NCBI RefSeq assembly: GCF_012979535.1
Contig: NZ_CP053015.1
Coordinates: forward strand, 2,356,001-2,420,000
Direction: 5' to 3'
Origin: Sphingomonas lacunae
GTDB taxonomy: Bacteria; Pseudomonadota; Alphaproteobacteria; Sphingomonadales; Sphingomonadaceae
DNA length: 64,000 nucleotides
Made by a program: the position numbers and the translations under genes. Within the stretch, counting starts at the first letter, position 1. Every line of letters starts with the position of its first letter. Shown piece after piece: positions 28,108-36,098 of the stretch. The notes under the pieces are model-generated. The model ran no database searches. It was not told the origin of the DNA and saw only the letters and a program-made list of their open reading frames with translations.

Positions 28108-29205
28108 ATGTCCGCACATGCAGCACAGCCGATCACCGCCCAGACGGGGCCCGACGGACATATCAGCGTCATGCTGGTCGATGACAGTATTGTTGTGCGT
28201 TCGATCGTCGAGCGCATCATAGAATCGGATGCAGGTTTGCATATCGTGGCCTCGGTAGCCACTGCACCGGAGGCGCTGGCGATTCTGGAGCGGGAAAGGG
28301 TGGATGTCATCCTGCTCGATCTGGAAATGCCTGCGATGCACGGTCTCGAGGCCTTGCCTCTGTTACTGGCAAAGCAATCCGATACGCGCATCATCATCCT
28401 CTCGGCAAATTGCGAGGACGGTGGCACGGCAGCGGTTGAGGCATTGTCACTGGGTGCGGCAGACACATTGCTGAAGCCAGGCCGGGGCACATTCGCCGGG
28501 CGCTTTGGCGTGACGCTGATCGAGCGGATACGGGCCCTTTCAGAGCGTGGTCCGGTTGGAGCTATCAGTGAGGAGAAGGCGCCGCTTCGCCACTGTTCGG
28601 TCCCTGACTCTGTGCCATCGCGAAGTATCGGCGCTGTGGGCATCGGGGCATCGACCGGCGGCATCATGGCAATCAACCAGTTCCTTGCTAGCCTGCCGCG
28701 CTGGTTCGAAGCACCCCTGTTCATCACACAGCATCTGCCAGCCGGATTTATCAGCTATTTTGCCGAGCAGCTGCAAAGGGCAAATGAACGCGCAATAAGG
28801 GTTGCGGCCGACGGAATGGCGGTCGAGGCCGGCCATGTCTATGTTGCACCCGGCGATGGGCATTTGCGCGTGGTTGGAACGACAACCGGAACCCGGATCA
28901 TTATTGATCGCGCAGCAATGCCTTCAGGCGCCACACCTTCGGTTGACCCGATGCTGGCTTCGCTGGCCGACGCCTATGGCCCGCAACTATGTGGTGTCAT
29001 GTTATCAGGGATGGGGCGTGACGGGTTGGAGGGAGCACGCCGGCTGTGCGCGCATGGCGGGATCATGCTGGCACAGACAATGAGCAGCAGTGTTGTTTGG
29101 GGTATGCCGGGCGCTGTGGTGCGCGAGGGGCTGGCGCAAGGACAAGGCGATCCGGCCGAACTGGCCCGTTTGATTGGCCGCATCGTTCGGGGATTGCATC
29201 GATGA
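28108..29205 (+). CDS. cheB: Chemotaxis protein-glutamate methylesterase/deamidase
   Basis: 365 residues. An N-terminal receiver domain (VMLVDDSIVVRS; LLDLEMPAMHG; LKPGRG) is joined to the methylesterase domain. The catalytic triad is Ser in GIGASTGGIMA, His in ITQHLPAGF and Asp in MLSGMGRDGLEG. It removes methyl groups from receptors for adaptation. It follows cheY by 12 bases, and its stop overlaps the cheR start. Confidence 0.96.
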   Translation: MSAHAAQPITAQTGPDGHISVMLVDDSIVVRSIVERIIESDAGLHIVASVATAPEALAILERERVDVILLDLEMPAMHGLEALPLLLAKQSDTRIIILSANCEDGGTAAVEALSLGAADTLLKPGRGTFAGRFGVTLIERIRALSERGPVGAISEEKAPLRHCSVPDSVPSRSIGAVGIGASTGGIMAINQFLASLPRWFEAPLFITQHLPAGFISYFAEQLQRANERAIRVAADGMAVEAGHVYVAPGDGHLRVVGTTTGTRIIIDRAAMPSGATPSVDPMLASLADAYGPQLCGVMLSGMGRDGLEGARRLCAHGGIMLAQTMSSSVVWGMPGAVVREGLAQGQGDPAELARLIGRIVRGLHR

Positions 29206-30068
29206 CTGTTCGCAATCCGTCTGATCAGGCTGCGGAACGGATCCTTGCTGCCTTGCTGGAGGCACGGGCTGGCCATGCCCTGTCGCCGGAACGGATGTGG
29301 CGGATTGAAACCGTATTGCACCCTATCTTGCGCGAGCGGGGATATCCTTCGCTCGAAGCGTTGGTGGTGGCTCTTGCATCAGAGGCGGACCGCAATCTGG
29401 TTGACCAGGTGGTCGATGCATTGATCAATCACGAAACATATTTCTTTCGTGATCACGCCCAGTTCCTCGACATCGAACGGGTTGCTCTGGAATGCCTCAG
29501 GGAAAGACGGACGCGTCATCGCACATTGTCGGTCTGGTCGGTCGGATGCAGCACCGGGCAGGAGCCCTATTCACTCGCCATGGCCCTTGCCGAACGGCCT
29601 GAGCATTGGGCCGGTTGGGACATCAACATATTGGCCACAGACATCAGTCCATCAGTGATCCGGACGGCCCGGGCCGGGCGTTACAGTCATTTCGAGATCC
29701 AGCGCGGCCTCCCCACGCGGCTGATGCTGCGCTGGTTCGAACCCGATGGTTCCGACTGGTTGTTGCGGGGTGATATCCGCGACAGAGTCCGTTTTGCCGA
29801 ACACAACCTGTTGTCCGATACACTGCCGCCGGGTCCGTTTGATCTCATCCTGTGCCGGAACATGTTATTCTATCTGACCCCGGAGCATCGCAGTCGTGCC
29901 GTGACACGGCTGGCCGCGGCTTTGGCGCCTGATGGCCTTTTTATGCTTGGCGCGTTTGAAACCATGTTGACACAGGGGGCGGCATTTGCGCCCGATCCTG
30001 AAGCGCGCGGATTTTACCGCTTGTCTGCCGCCGAAGCGAGACCGCAGGGCAGATTGCAGGCGCGCTGA
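29202..30068 (+). CDS. cheR: Chemotaxis protein methyltransferase
   Basis: 288 residues from ATG 29202, overlapping the cheB stop (ATGA). The N-terminal helical domain is followed by INHETYFFRDHAQF. The SAM-binding site is VWSVGCSTGQEPYSLAM, with ILATDISPSVIRTAR and DLILCRNMLFYL completing the Rossmann methyltransferase. It methylates receptor glutamates. Last gene of the chpT-cheAWYBR block. Confidence 0.95.
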   Translation: MTVRNPSDQAAERILAALLEARAGHALSPERMWRIETVLHPILRERGYPSLEALVVALASEADRNLVDQVVDALINHETYFFRDHAQFLDIERVALECLRERRTRHRTLSVWSVGCSTGQEPYSLAMALAERPEHWAGWDINILATDISPSVIRTARAGRYSHFEIQRGLPTRLMLRWFEPDGSDWLLRGDIRDRVRFAEHNLLSDTLPPGPFDLILCRNMLFYLTPEHRSRAVTRLAAALAPDGLFMLGAFETMLTQGAAFAPDPEARGFYRLSAAEARPQGRLQAR

Positions 30069-30164
30069 CACTCGGCGCTTGCCTGTGCCGGTGCCGGGTG
30101 GCATGCCGGCTCTGAGGAGCGGCGCCGCCGCATCGGAGGCATTGCACACTATGGTGGGACAGCG

Positions 30165-30854
30165 ATGAGCAGGATGATCGAGCGCTGGTCGCCCAATTTC
30201 GACGAACGCACCTCTCCGATCTCCATGATCGTGTTGCACTATACCGGTATGCCTGATGGACCTTCGGCAATCGACTGGCTTGCAAATCCCGAAAGCCGGG
30301 TTTCGTCCCATTATGTTGTCAGCGAGGACGGAACCGTCACCTATATGGTGCCGGAGGACAAGCGCGCCTGGCACGCCGGGCGCAGCTATTGGCGCGGTGT
30401 GGTCGACATCAACTCGGCGAGCATCGGCATCGAGATCGTCAATCCGGGGCATGAATTTGGGTATCGGCCCTTTCCCGACGAGCAGATCGACAGCGTGATC
30501 CGTCTGGTCCATGGCATCAAGGACCGGTACCAGATCACGCGCGGAAACATCGTCGGCCATTCCGACATTGCGCCGCAGCGCAAGCAGGACCCGGGAGAAT
30601 TGTTTCCCTGGAACAAGCTCGCGCGGCTCCGGCTGGCCCTGCCTCGCCCGACACGCAACCTCACGGATCCGCTATGGTCGGATGCCGGGTTTCTGCTAGC
30701 CCTCGAACGCTTTGGCTATGACGTGTCCGACAAGCTGGCGGCCGTCGTGGCGTTTCAGCGGCGGTTCCGGCCCGAACTGGTAGACGGCACGATCGACGGC
30801 GAGTGCCGGGCGATCCTGCTGGCGCTGCTCTTGCCACAGCCACAGGGGGATTGA
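30165..30854 (+). CDS. N-acetylmuramoyl-L-alanine amidase (amidase_2 with peptidoglycan-binding domain)
   Basis: 229 residues. The zinc amidase fold gives the first His in MIVLHYTGM, SSHYVVSEDGTV, AWHAGRSYW, and GHSDIAPQRKQDPGELFPW with the last ligand His and the catalytic Lys. The C-terminal ~60 residues (LALERFGYD...VVAFQRRFRP) are a PG_binding_1 domain. This is the AmiD/AmpD-like group that cleaves the amide bond between MurNAc and the stem peptide. No signal peptide is visible, which suggests a cytoplasmic AmpD-like recycling role. Confidence 0.92.
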   Translation: MSRMIERWSPNFDERTSPISMIVLHYTGMPDGPSAIDWLANPESRVSSHYVVSEDGTVTYMVPEDKRAWHAGRSYWRGVVDINSASIGIEIVNPGHEFGYRPFPDEQIDSVIRLVHGIKDRYQITRGNIVGHSDIAPQRKQDPGELFPWNKLARLRLALPRPTRNLTDPLWSDAGFLLALERFGYDVSDKLAAVVAFQRRFRPELVDGTIDGECRAILLALLLPQPQGD

Positions 30855-30856
30855 CC

Positions 30857-31234
30857 GTGCATCATGAGGGCAGCTGTCTATGTGGCGAAGTCCGTGTGCG
30901 TGTGGACGGCGAACTTGGGCCTCCCGATGCATGCCACTGTAGCCAGTGCCGCAAATGGTCGGGTCACGTCTGGGCATCGACCGATGTGCTGCGCGAACAG
31001 GTGGCATTGGAGGGCGAAGAGCATCTCCGCTGGTTCCAGTCATCCGAAAAGGTGAGGCGGGGATTTTGTTCCCGCTGCGGCTCGTCCCTGTTGTGGGACG
31101 TCGAGGGCAGGTCGCGGCTGGCGATCGCGATGGGTGTGTTTGATACGCCGACCGGTGCGCGCTTGCACGCGCATATCTTCACCGCCGACAAGGGCGACTA
31201 TTATCCGCTGGATGAGGGAATCCCGCAGGAGTGA
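30857..31234 (+). CDS. GFA (CENP-V) family zinc protein
   Basis: 125 residues from a GTG at 30857, three bases after the amidase stop, with AGGGGG seven bases upstream. Zinc-binding cysteines are in GSCLCGEV, ACHCSQCRKWSG and FCSRCGSSL, the GFA pattern. Family members were named after glutathione-dependent formaldehyde activation, but most are of unknown function. Confidence 0.9.
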   Translation: MHHEGSCLCGEVRVRVDGELGPPDACHCSQCRKWSGHVWASTDVLREQVALEGEEHLRWFQSSEKVRRGFCSRCGSSLLWDVEGRSRLAIAMGVFDTPTGARLHAHIFTADKGDYYPLDEGIPQE

Positions 31235-31278
31235 TCCGGCGATTTGCGCTTGGCAAGACGATAGCCTAAAGCGGTTGG

Positions 31279-31689
31279 GCCAGAGGGCCGGGCGGCCGCG
31301 GGTGCAGTGATGCGCGCGAGGAAAGTCCGGGCTCCGCATAACCACGGTGCCGGATAACGTCCGGCGGGGGCAACCCCAGGGACAGTGCCACAGAGAAGAG
31401 ACCGCCTATGGCCGTCGTCCGGGCAACCGGATACGCGGTCAGGCAAGGGTGAAACGGTGCGGCAAGAGCGCACCGCGCGACTGGCAACAGAAGCGGCACG
31501 GCAAACCCCACCGGGAGCAAGACCGAATAGGGATGGCGCGAACGCTGGCGAAAGTTGGGGTTCAGGGTGTGGTTGTCACCCAGTCGTCCGGGTTGGTTGC
31601 TTGAGCCCGTCGGCAACGGCGGGCCTAGAGGAATGGTCGCCCAGTCGCAGCGATGTGATGGACAGAACCCGGCTTACAGGCCCTCTGGC
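31279..31689 (+). ncRNA. rnpB: RNase P RNA, bacterial type A
   Basis: About 411 bases. GCCAGAGGGCC at 31279-31289 pairs with GGCCCTCTGGC at 31679-31689 to form P1. The universally conserved GAGGAAAGTCCGGGCTCC starts near 31317; AGGGACAGTGCCACAGAGA and GACCGAATAGGG and the 3' ACAGAACCCGGCTTACAGG are all present in order. It is the catalytic RNA that trims tRNA 5' ends. The ends are set by the P1 pairing and could be off by a few bases. Confidence 0.95.
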
Positions 31690-31754
31690 ACCTTTTATCC
31701 AAACGTTGCCAGCCATGGCTGGCAATCCCTCCTTGCCCGAAGTAAGGGGAGGTC

Positions 31755-32288
31755 ATGGTGCGACAGACCCGAAGTGATAATTGGGGTTTTCCCAGCTGGC
31801 GAGGCTATGGCAAGTCACGCGAGACGGTAAAGGTGCGGATCTGTGACCGGCATGGTTGCACGGCGCCCGGCATTTGCCCGGCACCGAAATCACCCAACAG
31901 CCCCGAACGCTGGATGTTCTGTCAGGACCATGCGGCAGAATATAACCGGGGCTGGGATTATTTCGAGGGACTGTCCGCCGAAGAAGCCGCCGAGCGCGAG
32001 CGGCAGGAGAGGGCGACTGCTGCCGGTTATACCACGTCCAAGCATCAGCAATGGGCGGTTCGTGGTGATGAAGGTCGGAGCGCCGATGAAATGCGGGCGC
32101 TCGATGTGTTCGACCTTGCGCCGGATTGCTCGTTTGAGGATGTTCGCAAGGCATGGCGGGCGCTGGCCAAGGAAACGCACCCCGACGTGTGTCCCAATGA
32201 TCCCGCTGCCGCCAAGCGGTTCCACGCCGGACAAACGGCGTTTGAGGTGCTGCGACAGGCCGAGGAGCGGCGCAGCTGGAAGGGTTGA
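31755..32288 (+). CDS. Protein with C-terminal J domain
   Basis: 177 residues. The C-terminal 65 residues form a J domain (ALDVFDLAPDCSFEDVRKAWRALAKETHPDVCPND...) with the HPD motif that stimulates Hsp70 ATPase. The N-terminal part has paired cysteines (ICDRHGCTAPGICPAP, MFCQDHAAEYNRGWDYFEGLS), a possible metal site. This small DnaJ-like layout is common in alphaproteobacteria and its partner is unknown. Confidence 0.88.
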   Translation: MVRQTRSDNWGFPSWRGYGKSRETVKVRICDRHGCTAPGICPAPKSPNSPERWMFCQDHAAEYNRGWDYFEGLSAEEAAERERQERATAAGYTTSKHQQWAVRGDEGRSADEMRALDVFDLAPDCSFEDVRKAWRALAKETHPDVCPNDPAAAKRFHAGQTAFEVLRQAEERRSWKG

Positions 32289-32368
32289 ACAAGGTCGCCC
32301 GATGGCAGCACATTGTTGCCCGTGTCTTGCCGCAATTGCCCGTGAAGAAGGCCCCCGAGTATGGGGGG

Positions 32369-32872
32369 ATGAAAATGGTCAGAATGGCTTTGGCGGGGTT
32401 GGTGCTGTGCGGGTTGCTGGTTCAGCCGGTGCAGGCGCAAATGCATCCGCTCAATGGCGCAACAACCGTAACCGCTCGCGGAGCAGAGGTGCGTGCCACG
32501 CTGCGGCTTGCACTTGGCAGCCGGGCGCAAGTGCGACGAGATCGGCAGCCGATTCGCCTTGAGCTGATGGCCGGGCCCAATATGCGTGTCGCCGACGGCG
32601 CGCCGATCGGCAGGACAGCCGTGCTGGGTGGTGACGGCGTCCGGTTCAGCTTTTCGCCCGGCCATTCGGCTGAAGTTGCGCTAGCCGGCGTCCCCGTTTT
32701 CACTCGCTATGCCAATGCCCGGGTTGCCGCTGCAGAGAATGCAGAGCAGGGAGGCGGGGTCAACGGATGGGCAATCGCCGGCGGGGCCGTCCTGATTGGA
32801 CTGGGCGTCGCCTTTCTGGCGTTGGAAGACGCGATCGATTGCAATGAGAATGGCGATTATGTTTGCGAATGA
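32369..32872 (+). CDS. Exported hypothetical protein with C-terminal transmembrane helix
   Basis: 167 residues if started at 32369 (MKMVRMALAG), just after a run of Gs; an open frame reaches back to 32285, overlapping the J-domain gene stop. A signal peptide (MALAGLVLCGLLVQPVQAQ) is followed by a beta-rich region, then a hydrophobic helix near the end (WAIAGGAVLIGLGVAFLALE) and an acidic tail. I do not recognise the family. Confidence 0.6.
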   Translation: MKMVRMALAGLVLCGLLVQPVQAQMHPLNGATTVTARGAEVRATLRLALGSRAQVRRDRQPIRLELMAGPNMRVADGAPIGRTAVLGGDGVRFSFSPGHSAEVALAGVPVFTRYANARVAAAENAEQGGGVNGWAIAGGAVLIGLGVAFLALEDAIDCNENGDYVCE

Positions 32873-32905
32873 CGCCGGCATCGATTGACGCGCGATTGGA
32901 GCCTT

Positions 32906-33316
32906 TCAGGCGTAGCGATTGGCTGTTTCGCGGATCAGGGCGATCATGTTGGGGATACCTTGCGTCCGGTTGGACGACAATTGCCTGGTCAGATCAAAGG
33001 GCGCCAGTTCCGCTGCAATGTCGGTTGCCAATATGGCGGCTGGCTCGCGATCCTGCACTGCGATCAGTACGAGTGCGATGATGCCTTTGGTAATGGCGGC
33101 GTTGCTGTCTGCCAGAAAATGGAGCCGGCCATTGTCGTTGCGGACCGGATAGACCCAAACCGATGCCGAACATCCGCGCACGAGTGTGGCATCGGTCTTC
33201 AGCGCATCGGGCATGGGTTCAAGGCTACGGCCGAGATCTATCAACAGTCGATAGCGATCATCAGCGTCGAGGAAATCATATTCCTCTGCGATTTCAGAGA
33301 GAGTCGTGGCGGTCAT
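32906..33316 (-). CDS. sufE: SufE family sulfur acceptor protein
   Basis: 136 residues. The active Cys is in LVRGCSASVWVYP; HFLADSNAAITKGIIALVL and LSSNRTQGIPNMIALIRE are the other SufE motifs. SufE takes persulfide from the cysteine desulfurase SufS and passes it to the scaffold SufB in iron-sulfur assembly. It sits alone here; no suf genes are adjacent. It lies 72 bases downstream of the psp small-gene array on the same strand. Confidence 0.95.
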   Translation of the reverse strand: MTATTLSEIAEEYDFLDADDRYRLLIDLGRSLEPMPDALKTDATLVRGCSASVWVYPVRNDNGRLHFLADSNAAITKGIIALVLIAVQDREPAAILATDIAAELAPFDLTRQLSSNRTQGIPNMIALIRETANRYA

Positions 33317-33353
33317 GCCGGGCCTATAGCCGCTGCGCTCCCCTTACGTCACC

Positions 33354-33375
33354 CCCGCCGCTGATGGGCGGCGGG
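33354..33375. terminator. GC-rich hairpin between the psp array and sufE
   Basis: CCCGCCGC (33354-33361) pairs with GCGGCGGG (33368-33375), loop TGATGG. It sits 14 bases past the last psp-array gene on the minus strand. No T run follows, so partial termination or mRNA protection are both possible. Confidence 0.4.
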
Positions 33376-33388
33376 CACGTCACCGGGT

Positions 33389-33646
33389 TTAGAGATCGAC
33401 TCCTGCGGCAATGGCTTCGAGTTTGCGCAGCCGCTCCCGAAGATCGGCAATCTCTATGCGGCTGGCGGTGTCCTGGCTGCTTCCAGAGGCGTCGCCCCGC
33501 ACGTGGCCGGCACCAGCATGTTCAATCTCGAACCGTTTGAGATTGACCCAGTCACGCCAGCCATTGAGCGCCACAAGGCTCATGACGGCAACTGACAGAA
33601 AGCCGAGCGAAGCCGATGTCAGATAGAGCATCTGGTCAGTCATCAT
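33389..33646 (-). CDS. Small membrane/coiled-coil protein, fourth of the psp-linked array
   Basis: 85 residues; the ATG overlaps the upstream gene stop (ATGA). One hydrophobic helix (LYLTSASLGFLSVAVMSLVAL), then GWRDWVNLKRFEIEH and a short C-terminal coiled segment IADLRERLRKLEAIAAGVDL. It is the most divergent of the four and lacks the LAxEIxxLR ending, but keeps the helix-plus-RxRLxxLE plan of PspB. Probably last gene of the psp transcript. Confidence 0.65.
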   Translation of the reverse strand: MMTDQMLYLTSASLGFLSVAVMSLVALNGWRDWVNLKRFEIEHAGAGHVRGDASGSSQDTASRIEIADLRERLRKLEAIAAGVDL

Positions 33647-33933
33647 GCATCTCCCTTGGGAAAATCCGCGCGCGGTGCATCGGGCAGGGCGCGCAGGGCA
33701 TCAATTTCATCGGCAATAGCGGTGCCGCGATCGGTGAGAATACGTTCCAATACCCGTACCCGATGTTCGAGTCGTTCGACATGGGCCGCATATTGCGCTG
33801 ATTTTTCAGCGGTCAGTTCCGACTGCCTTTCGAGCTGTCGCTCCTTGAGATCGATCCAGCGTTTCCAGGCGGCGAACAGCATACCAAAAATCGGAATCGA
33901 CAGGGCCAGGATCGGGATGAAAAGCGGGCTCAT
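33643..33933 (-). CDS. Small membrane/coiled-coil protein, PspB-like, third of the array
   Basis: 96 residues from ATG 33933. An N-terminal helix (LFIPILALSIPIFGMLFAAW) is followed by a long charged helix and the motif LEHRVRVLERILTDRGTAIADEIDALR, which matches the C-termini of the two upstream genes and of PspC. The heptad-like RVRVLERI also resembles PspB's RMHTVERIV. No family name can be given beyond PspB-like. Confidence 0.7.
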   Translation of the reverse strand: MSPLFIPILALSIPIFGMLFAAWKRWIDLKERQLERQSELTAEKSAQYAAHVERLEHRVRVLERILTDRGTAIADEIDALRALPDAPRADFPKGDA

Positions 33934-33955
33934 GCAGGCGTCCTCATATTGGCGT

Positions 33956-34273
33956 TCAATTGGCAGGACCGCGAAGGGCCTCGATCTCCGCTGCGAGATG
34001 GACCCCGCGATCGGTGACGATGCGCTCGACATTGGCGAGACGATCCTTGATTGAACCGAGCTCAGCGCGAAGCTGCGCATTTTCCTGGGTCAGCAACTTG
34101 ATCCGCTCGCCCTCGTCGTTGCGCATCGGGTAGAGGGACTGACCCCAAGCGCCATCGAGCGGGTAGCCATTTTTCACCCGGAGCCAGGTGGTGAACACCC
34201 ACCCCACCAGTCCGATAACGCCCAAGATGGCGATGGTTGGTGCCATGGCTTCAAAAAATGCCAGCTTGTCCAT
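33956..34273 (-). CDS. Small membrane/coiled-coil protein, PspB-like, second of the array
   Basis: 105 residues from ATG 34273. A helix (IAILGVIGLVGWVFTTWLRV) is followed by NGYPLDGAWG, closely matching HGYPLEDEWG in the upstream gene, then LLTQENAQLRAELGSIKDRL and VERIVTDRGVHLAAEIEALR. The pair are clear paralogues. An open frame six codons longer is possible. Confidence 0.72.
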   Translation of the reverse strand: MDKLAFFEAMAPTIAILGVIGLVGWVFTTWLRVKNGYPLDGAWGQSLYPMRNDEGERIKLLTQENAQLRAELGSIKDRLANVERIVTDRGVHLAAEIEALRGPAN

Positions 34274-34307
34274 TGCAACTCTCTCTTTCACCCGAAGTGC
34301 GGCTTGG

Positions 34308-34595
34308 TCAGCGCAGATTCTCGATTTCCTCGGCGAGGCGGGTCGACTTGTCCGTGGCGATACGCTCCAGCACAGCGACGCGTTCCTCGATCCGCAGCAG
34401 CTTGCCCTTCAATTCGGCATTCTCCTGGCTCAACAGGTCGATCTGGCGGTTATCGGGCAGGCTTGGCCTTTCAGTCTTGCCGCCCCATTCGTCTTCCAGC
34501 GGATAGCCATGACGGGCGCGTATCCAGTTGTTTACCAGCCAGCCGACAGTGCAGAGCAGCACGATGGCAACAACCATTGAAGGTCCTTCAAACAT
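34308..34595 (-). CDS. Small membrane/coiled-coil protein, PspB-like, first of the array
   Basis: 95 residues from ATG 34595 (AGGAGA eight bases upstream); a second ATG at 34577 with GAAGGA is also good. Hydrophobic helix MVVAIVLLCTVGWLVNNWI, then ARHGYPLEDEWG, then the coiled segment LLSQENAELKGKLLRIEERV and VLERIATDKSTRLAEEIENLR at the very end. It lies 26 bases after pspC in the same direction. Confidence 0.72.
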   Translation of the reverse strand: MFEGPSMVVAIVLLCTVGWLVNNWIRARHGYPLEDEWGGKTERPSLPDNRQIDLLSQENAELKGKLLRIEERVAVLERIATDKSTRLAEEIENLR

Positions 34596-34621
34596 GGGTC
34601 TGGTCTCCTGTGACTGAGTGA

Positions 34622-35002
34622 TCAGCGAAGGCTGTCGATTTCGTCGGCCAACCGCTTGTTCCGGCTGGTGTAAAACAGTTCGATGTCGGCAAGGCGACGG
34701 TCAATGTCGCGGAAACTGGCGCGGACATCACGGGTCGATCGGGCAGGGTTGGCGCGGACACCCTGCCAGAAACGCTGCTCTTCCGGACCTGCATAGAGGT
34801 CACGTGGCTTGGGTTGGGCAAACCAGCCGGCGCAGACATAGGCTATCAACGTCCAGGGAAATCCGCCCATCAGGGTGAGCAGCACCATCGCTACACGAAC
34901 CCAGACCGTATCGATGCCGGTATAGTCCGCGATACCCGAGCAAACGCCCATCCATTTGGCATTCTGCTTGTCGAGATAGAATTGGGTGCGGCGTGCAGAC
35001 AT
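34622..35002 (-). CDS. pspC: Phage shock protein C
   Basis: 126 residues from ATG 35002, one base after the pspB stop. The PspC domain is FYLDKQNAKWMGVCSGIADYTGIDTVWVRVAMVLL with a membrane helix LLTLMGGFPWTLIAYVCAGWF. With PspB it senses inner-membrane stress and releases PspF from PspA. The C-terminal tail RRLADIELFYTSRNKRLADEIDSLR shares the motif found in the small genes downstream. Confidence 0.92.
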   Translation of the reverse strand: MSARRTQFYLDKQNAKWMGVCSGIADYTGIDTVWVRVAMVLLTLMGGFPWTLIAYVCAGWFAQPKPRDLYAGPEEQRFWQGVRANPARSTRDVRASFRDIDRRLADIELFYTSRNKRLADEIDSLR

Positions 35003-35003
35003 C

Positions 35004-35285
35004 TCAGTTGCTCCTGTCTTTGCGATAGTCGAGCCGCGGTTCATCATCGCGTTCGGATCTGATGGCCGGGCGCCAGTCGGGATTGTCGGCGGCAACGATC
35101 CGCTCAACGGTGTGCATGCGGTCTTCGAGGCGACGGGCGAGATCATAGAGATCCTCTAGCAGCCGTTCATCCTCTACCGGCAGCGTCGCGGCACTCTTCC
35201 ATTTCGTGACATAATGGAGGATCAGCCAAGGCAGGCCGACAAACAGCATGCCAACGACCATGACGGGTCCGAGTACATCTTCCAT
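35004..35285 (-). CDS. pspB: Phage shock protein B
   Basis: 93 residues. The N-terminal helix (GPVMVVGMLFVGLPWLILHYVTKWK) and the following amphipathic LEDLYDLARRLEDRMHTVERIVAADNPDWR match PspB; the final WR is conserved. Inner-membrane partner of PspC. It is five bases after pspA and one base from pspC. Confidence 0.93.
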   Translation of the reverse strand: MEDVLGPVMVVGMLFVGLPWLILHYVTKWKSAATLPVEDERLLEDLYDLARRLEDRMHTVERIVAADNPDWRPAIRSERDDEPRLDYRKDRSN

Positions 35286-35289
35286 GGGA

Positions 35290-35958
35290 TCAGCCCTCCC
35301 GCTTGGCGGCAGCAGCTTTCATGGCCGCCAGTTCTTCTTCGATTGAATCCTCAGCGCGCAGATCGGCGAACTCGTCCTCGAGCGTGCGCGGTTGGCCGAG
35401 GTTCAGGGCGTCGGCGCGGCCTTCCGCGTCATCAACCCGGCGTTCCAGATCGTCGAACCTGGAAAAGGCTTCCTGCACGCGCTCACCATTGGTCAGCTCA
35501 CGCAAGCGGATCTTGTTCTCCGCTGATTCCAGACGGTTGGAGATGCTGGTCTGTCGCGTGCGCGCTTCCCGCAGCTTGGCCTGCAATTTGGTGATGTCAT
35601 CCTCATACCCGCGCAAGGCTTCGTCGAGCACAGCGATTTCGCCTGTCAACCGTTCCGCCATCTCACTGGCTTTGCGCTTTTCACCCAATGCTGCTTTGGC
35701 CAGATCCTCACGGCCCTTGGACAAGGCCAGTTCGGCCTTTTCATGCCAATTGTCCTGGAGTGCTTCGAGCTTGGAGATGTGCCGACGCATTTCCTTCTGG
35801 TCGGCGATGGTCCGGGCGGCGGACGCGCGCACCTCGACCAGCGTTTCCTCCATTTCGAAAATGATCATGCGGATCATCTTGGCCGGATCTTCCGAACGGT
35901 CGAGAAGATCGGTCACATTGGCGGCAACGATGTCACGGGTTCGTGAAAAGATGCCCAT
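35290..35958 (-). CDS. pspA: Phage shock protein A
   Basis: 222 residues from ATG 35958 (MGIFSRTRDIVAANVTDLLD), with GGAGAAAAAA upstream. A coiled-coil protein of the PspA/IM30 family; the N-terminal amphipathic helix and EDPAKMIRMIIFEMEETLVEVR are typical. PspA inhibits PspF in quiet cells and coats damaged inner membrane under stress. First of the pspABC genes, 140 bases after the small ORF at 36099. Confidence 0.96.
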   Translation of the reverse strand: MGIFSRTRDIVAANVTDLLDRSEDPAKMIRMIIFEMEETLVEVRASAARTIADQKEMRRHISKLEALQDNWHEKAELALSKGREDLAKAALGEKRKASEMAERLTGEIAVLDEALRGYEDDITKLQAKLREARTRQTSISNRLESAENKIRLRELTNGERVQEAFSRFDDLERRVDDAEGRADALNLGQPRTLEDEFADLRAEDSIEEELAAMKAAAAKREG

Positions 35959-36098
35959 GATTTTTTCTCCTTTTGGCCCGCGGGGGGCTTGCGACGCTGT
36001 CTGTATCGGGAAAGGGCGGGAAGGAACGGGTGGAAAAAAGTGGTGCCGGGGCAGGGCAAGGGGGGGGAAGTGCCCCGGCACCACATCGGCCAGGCGGG

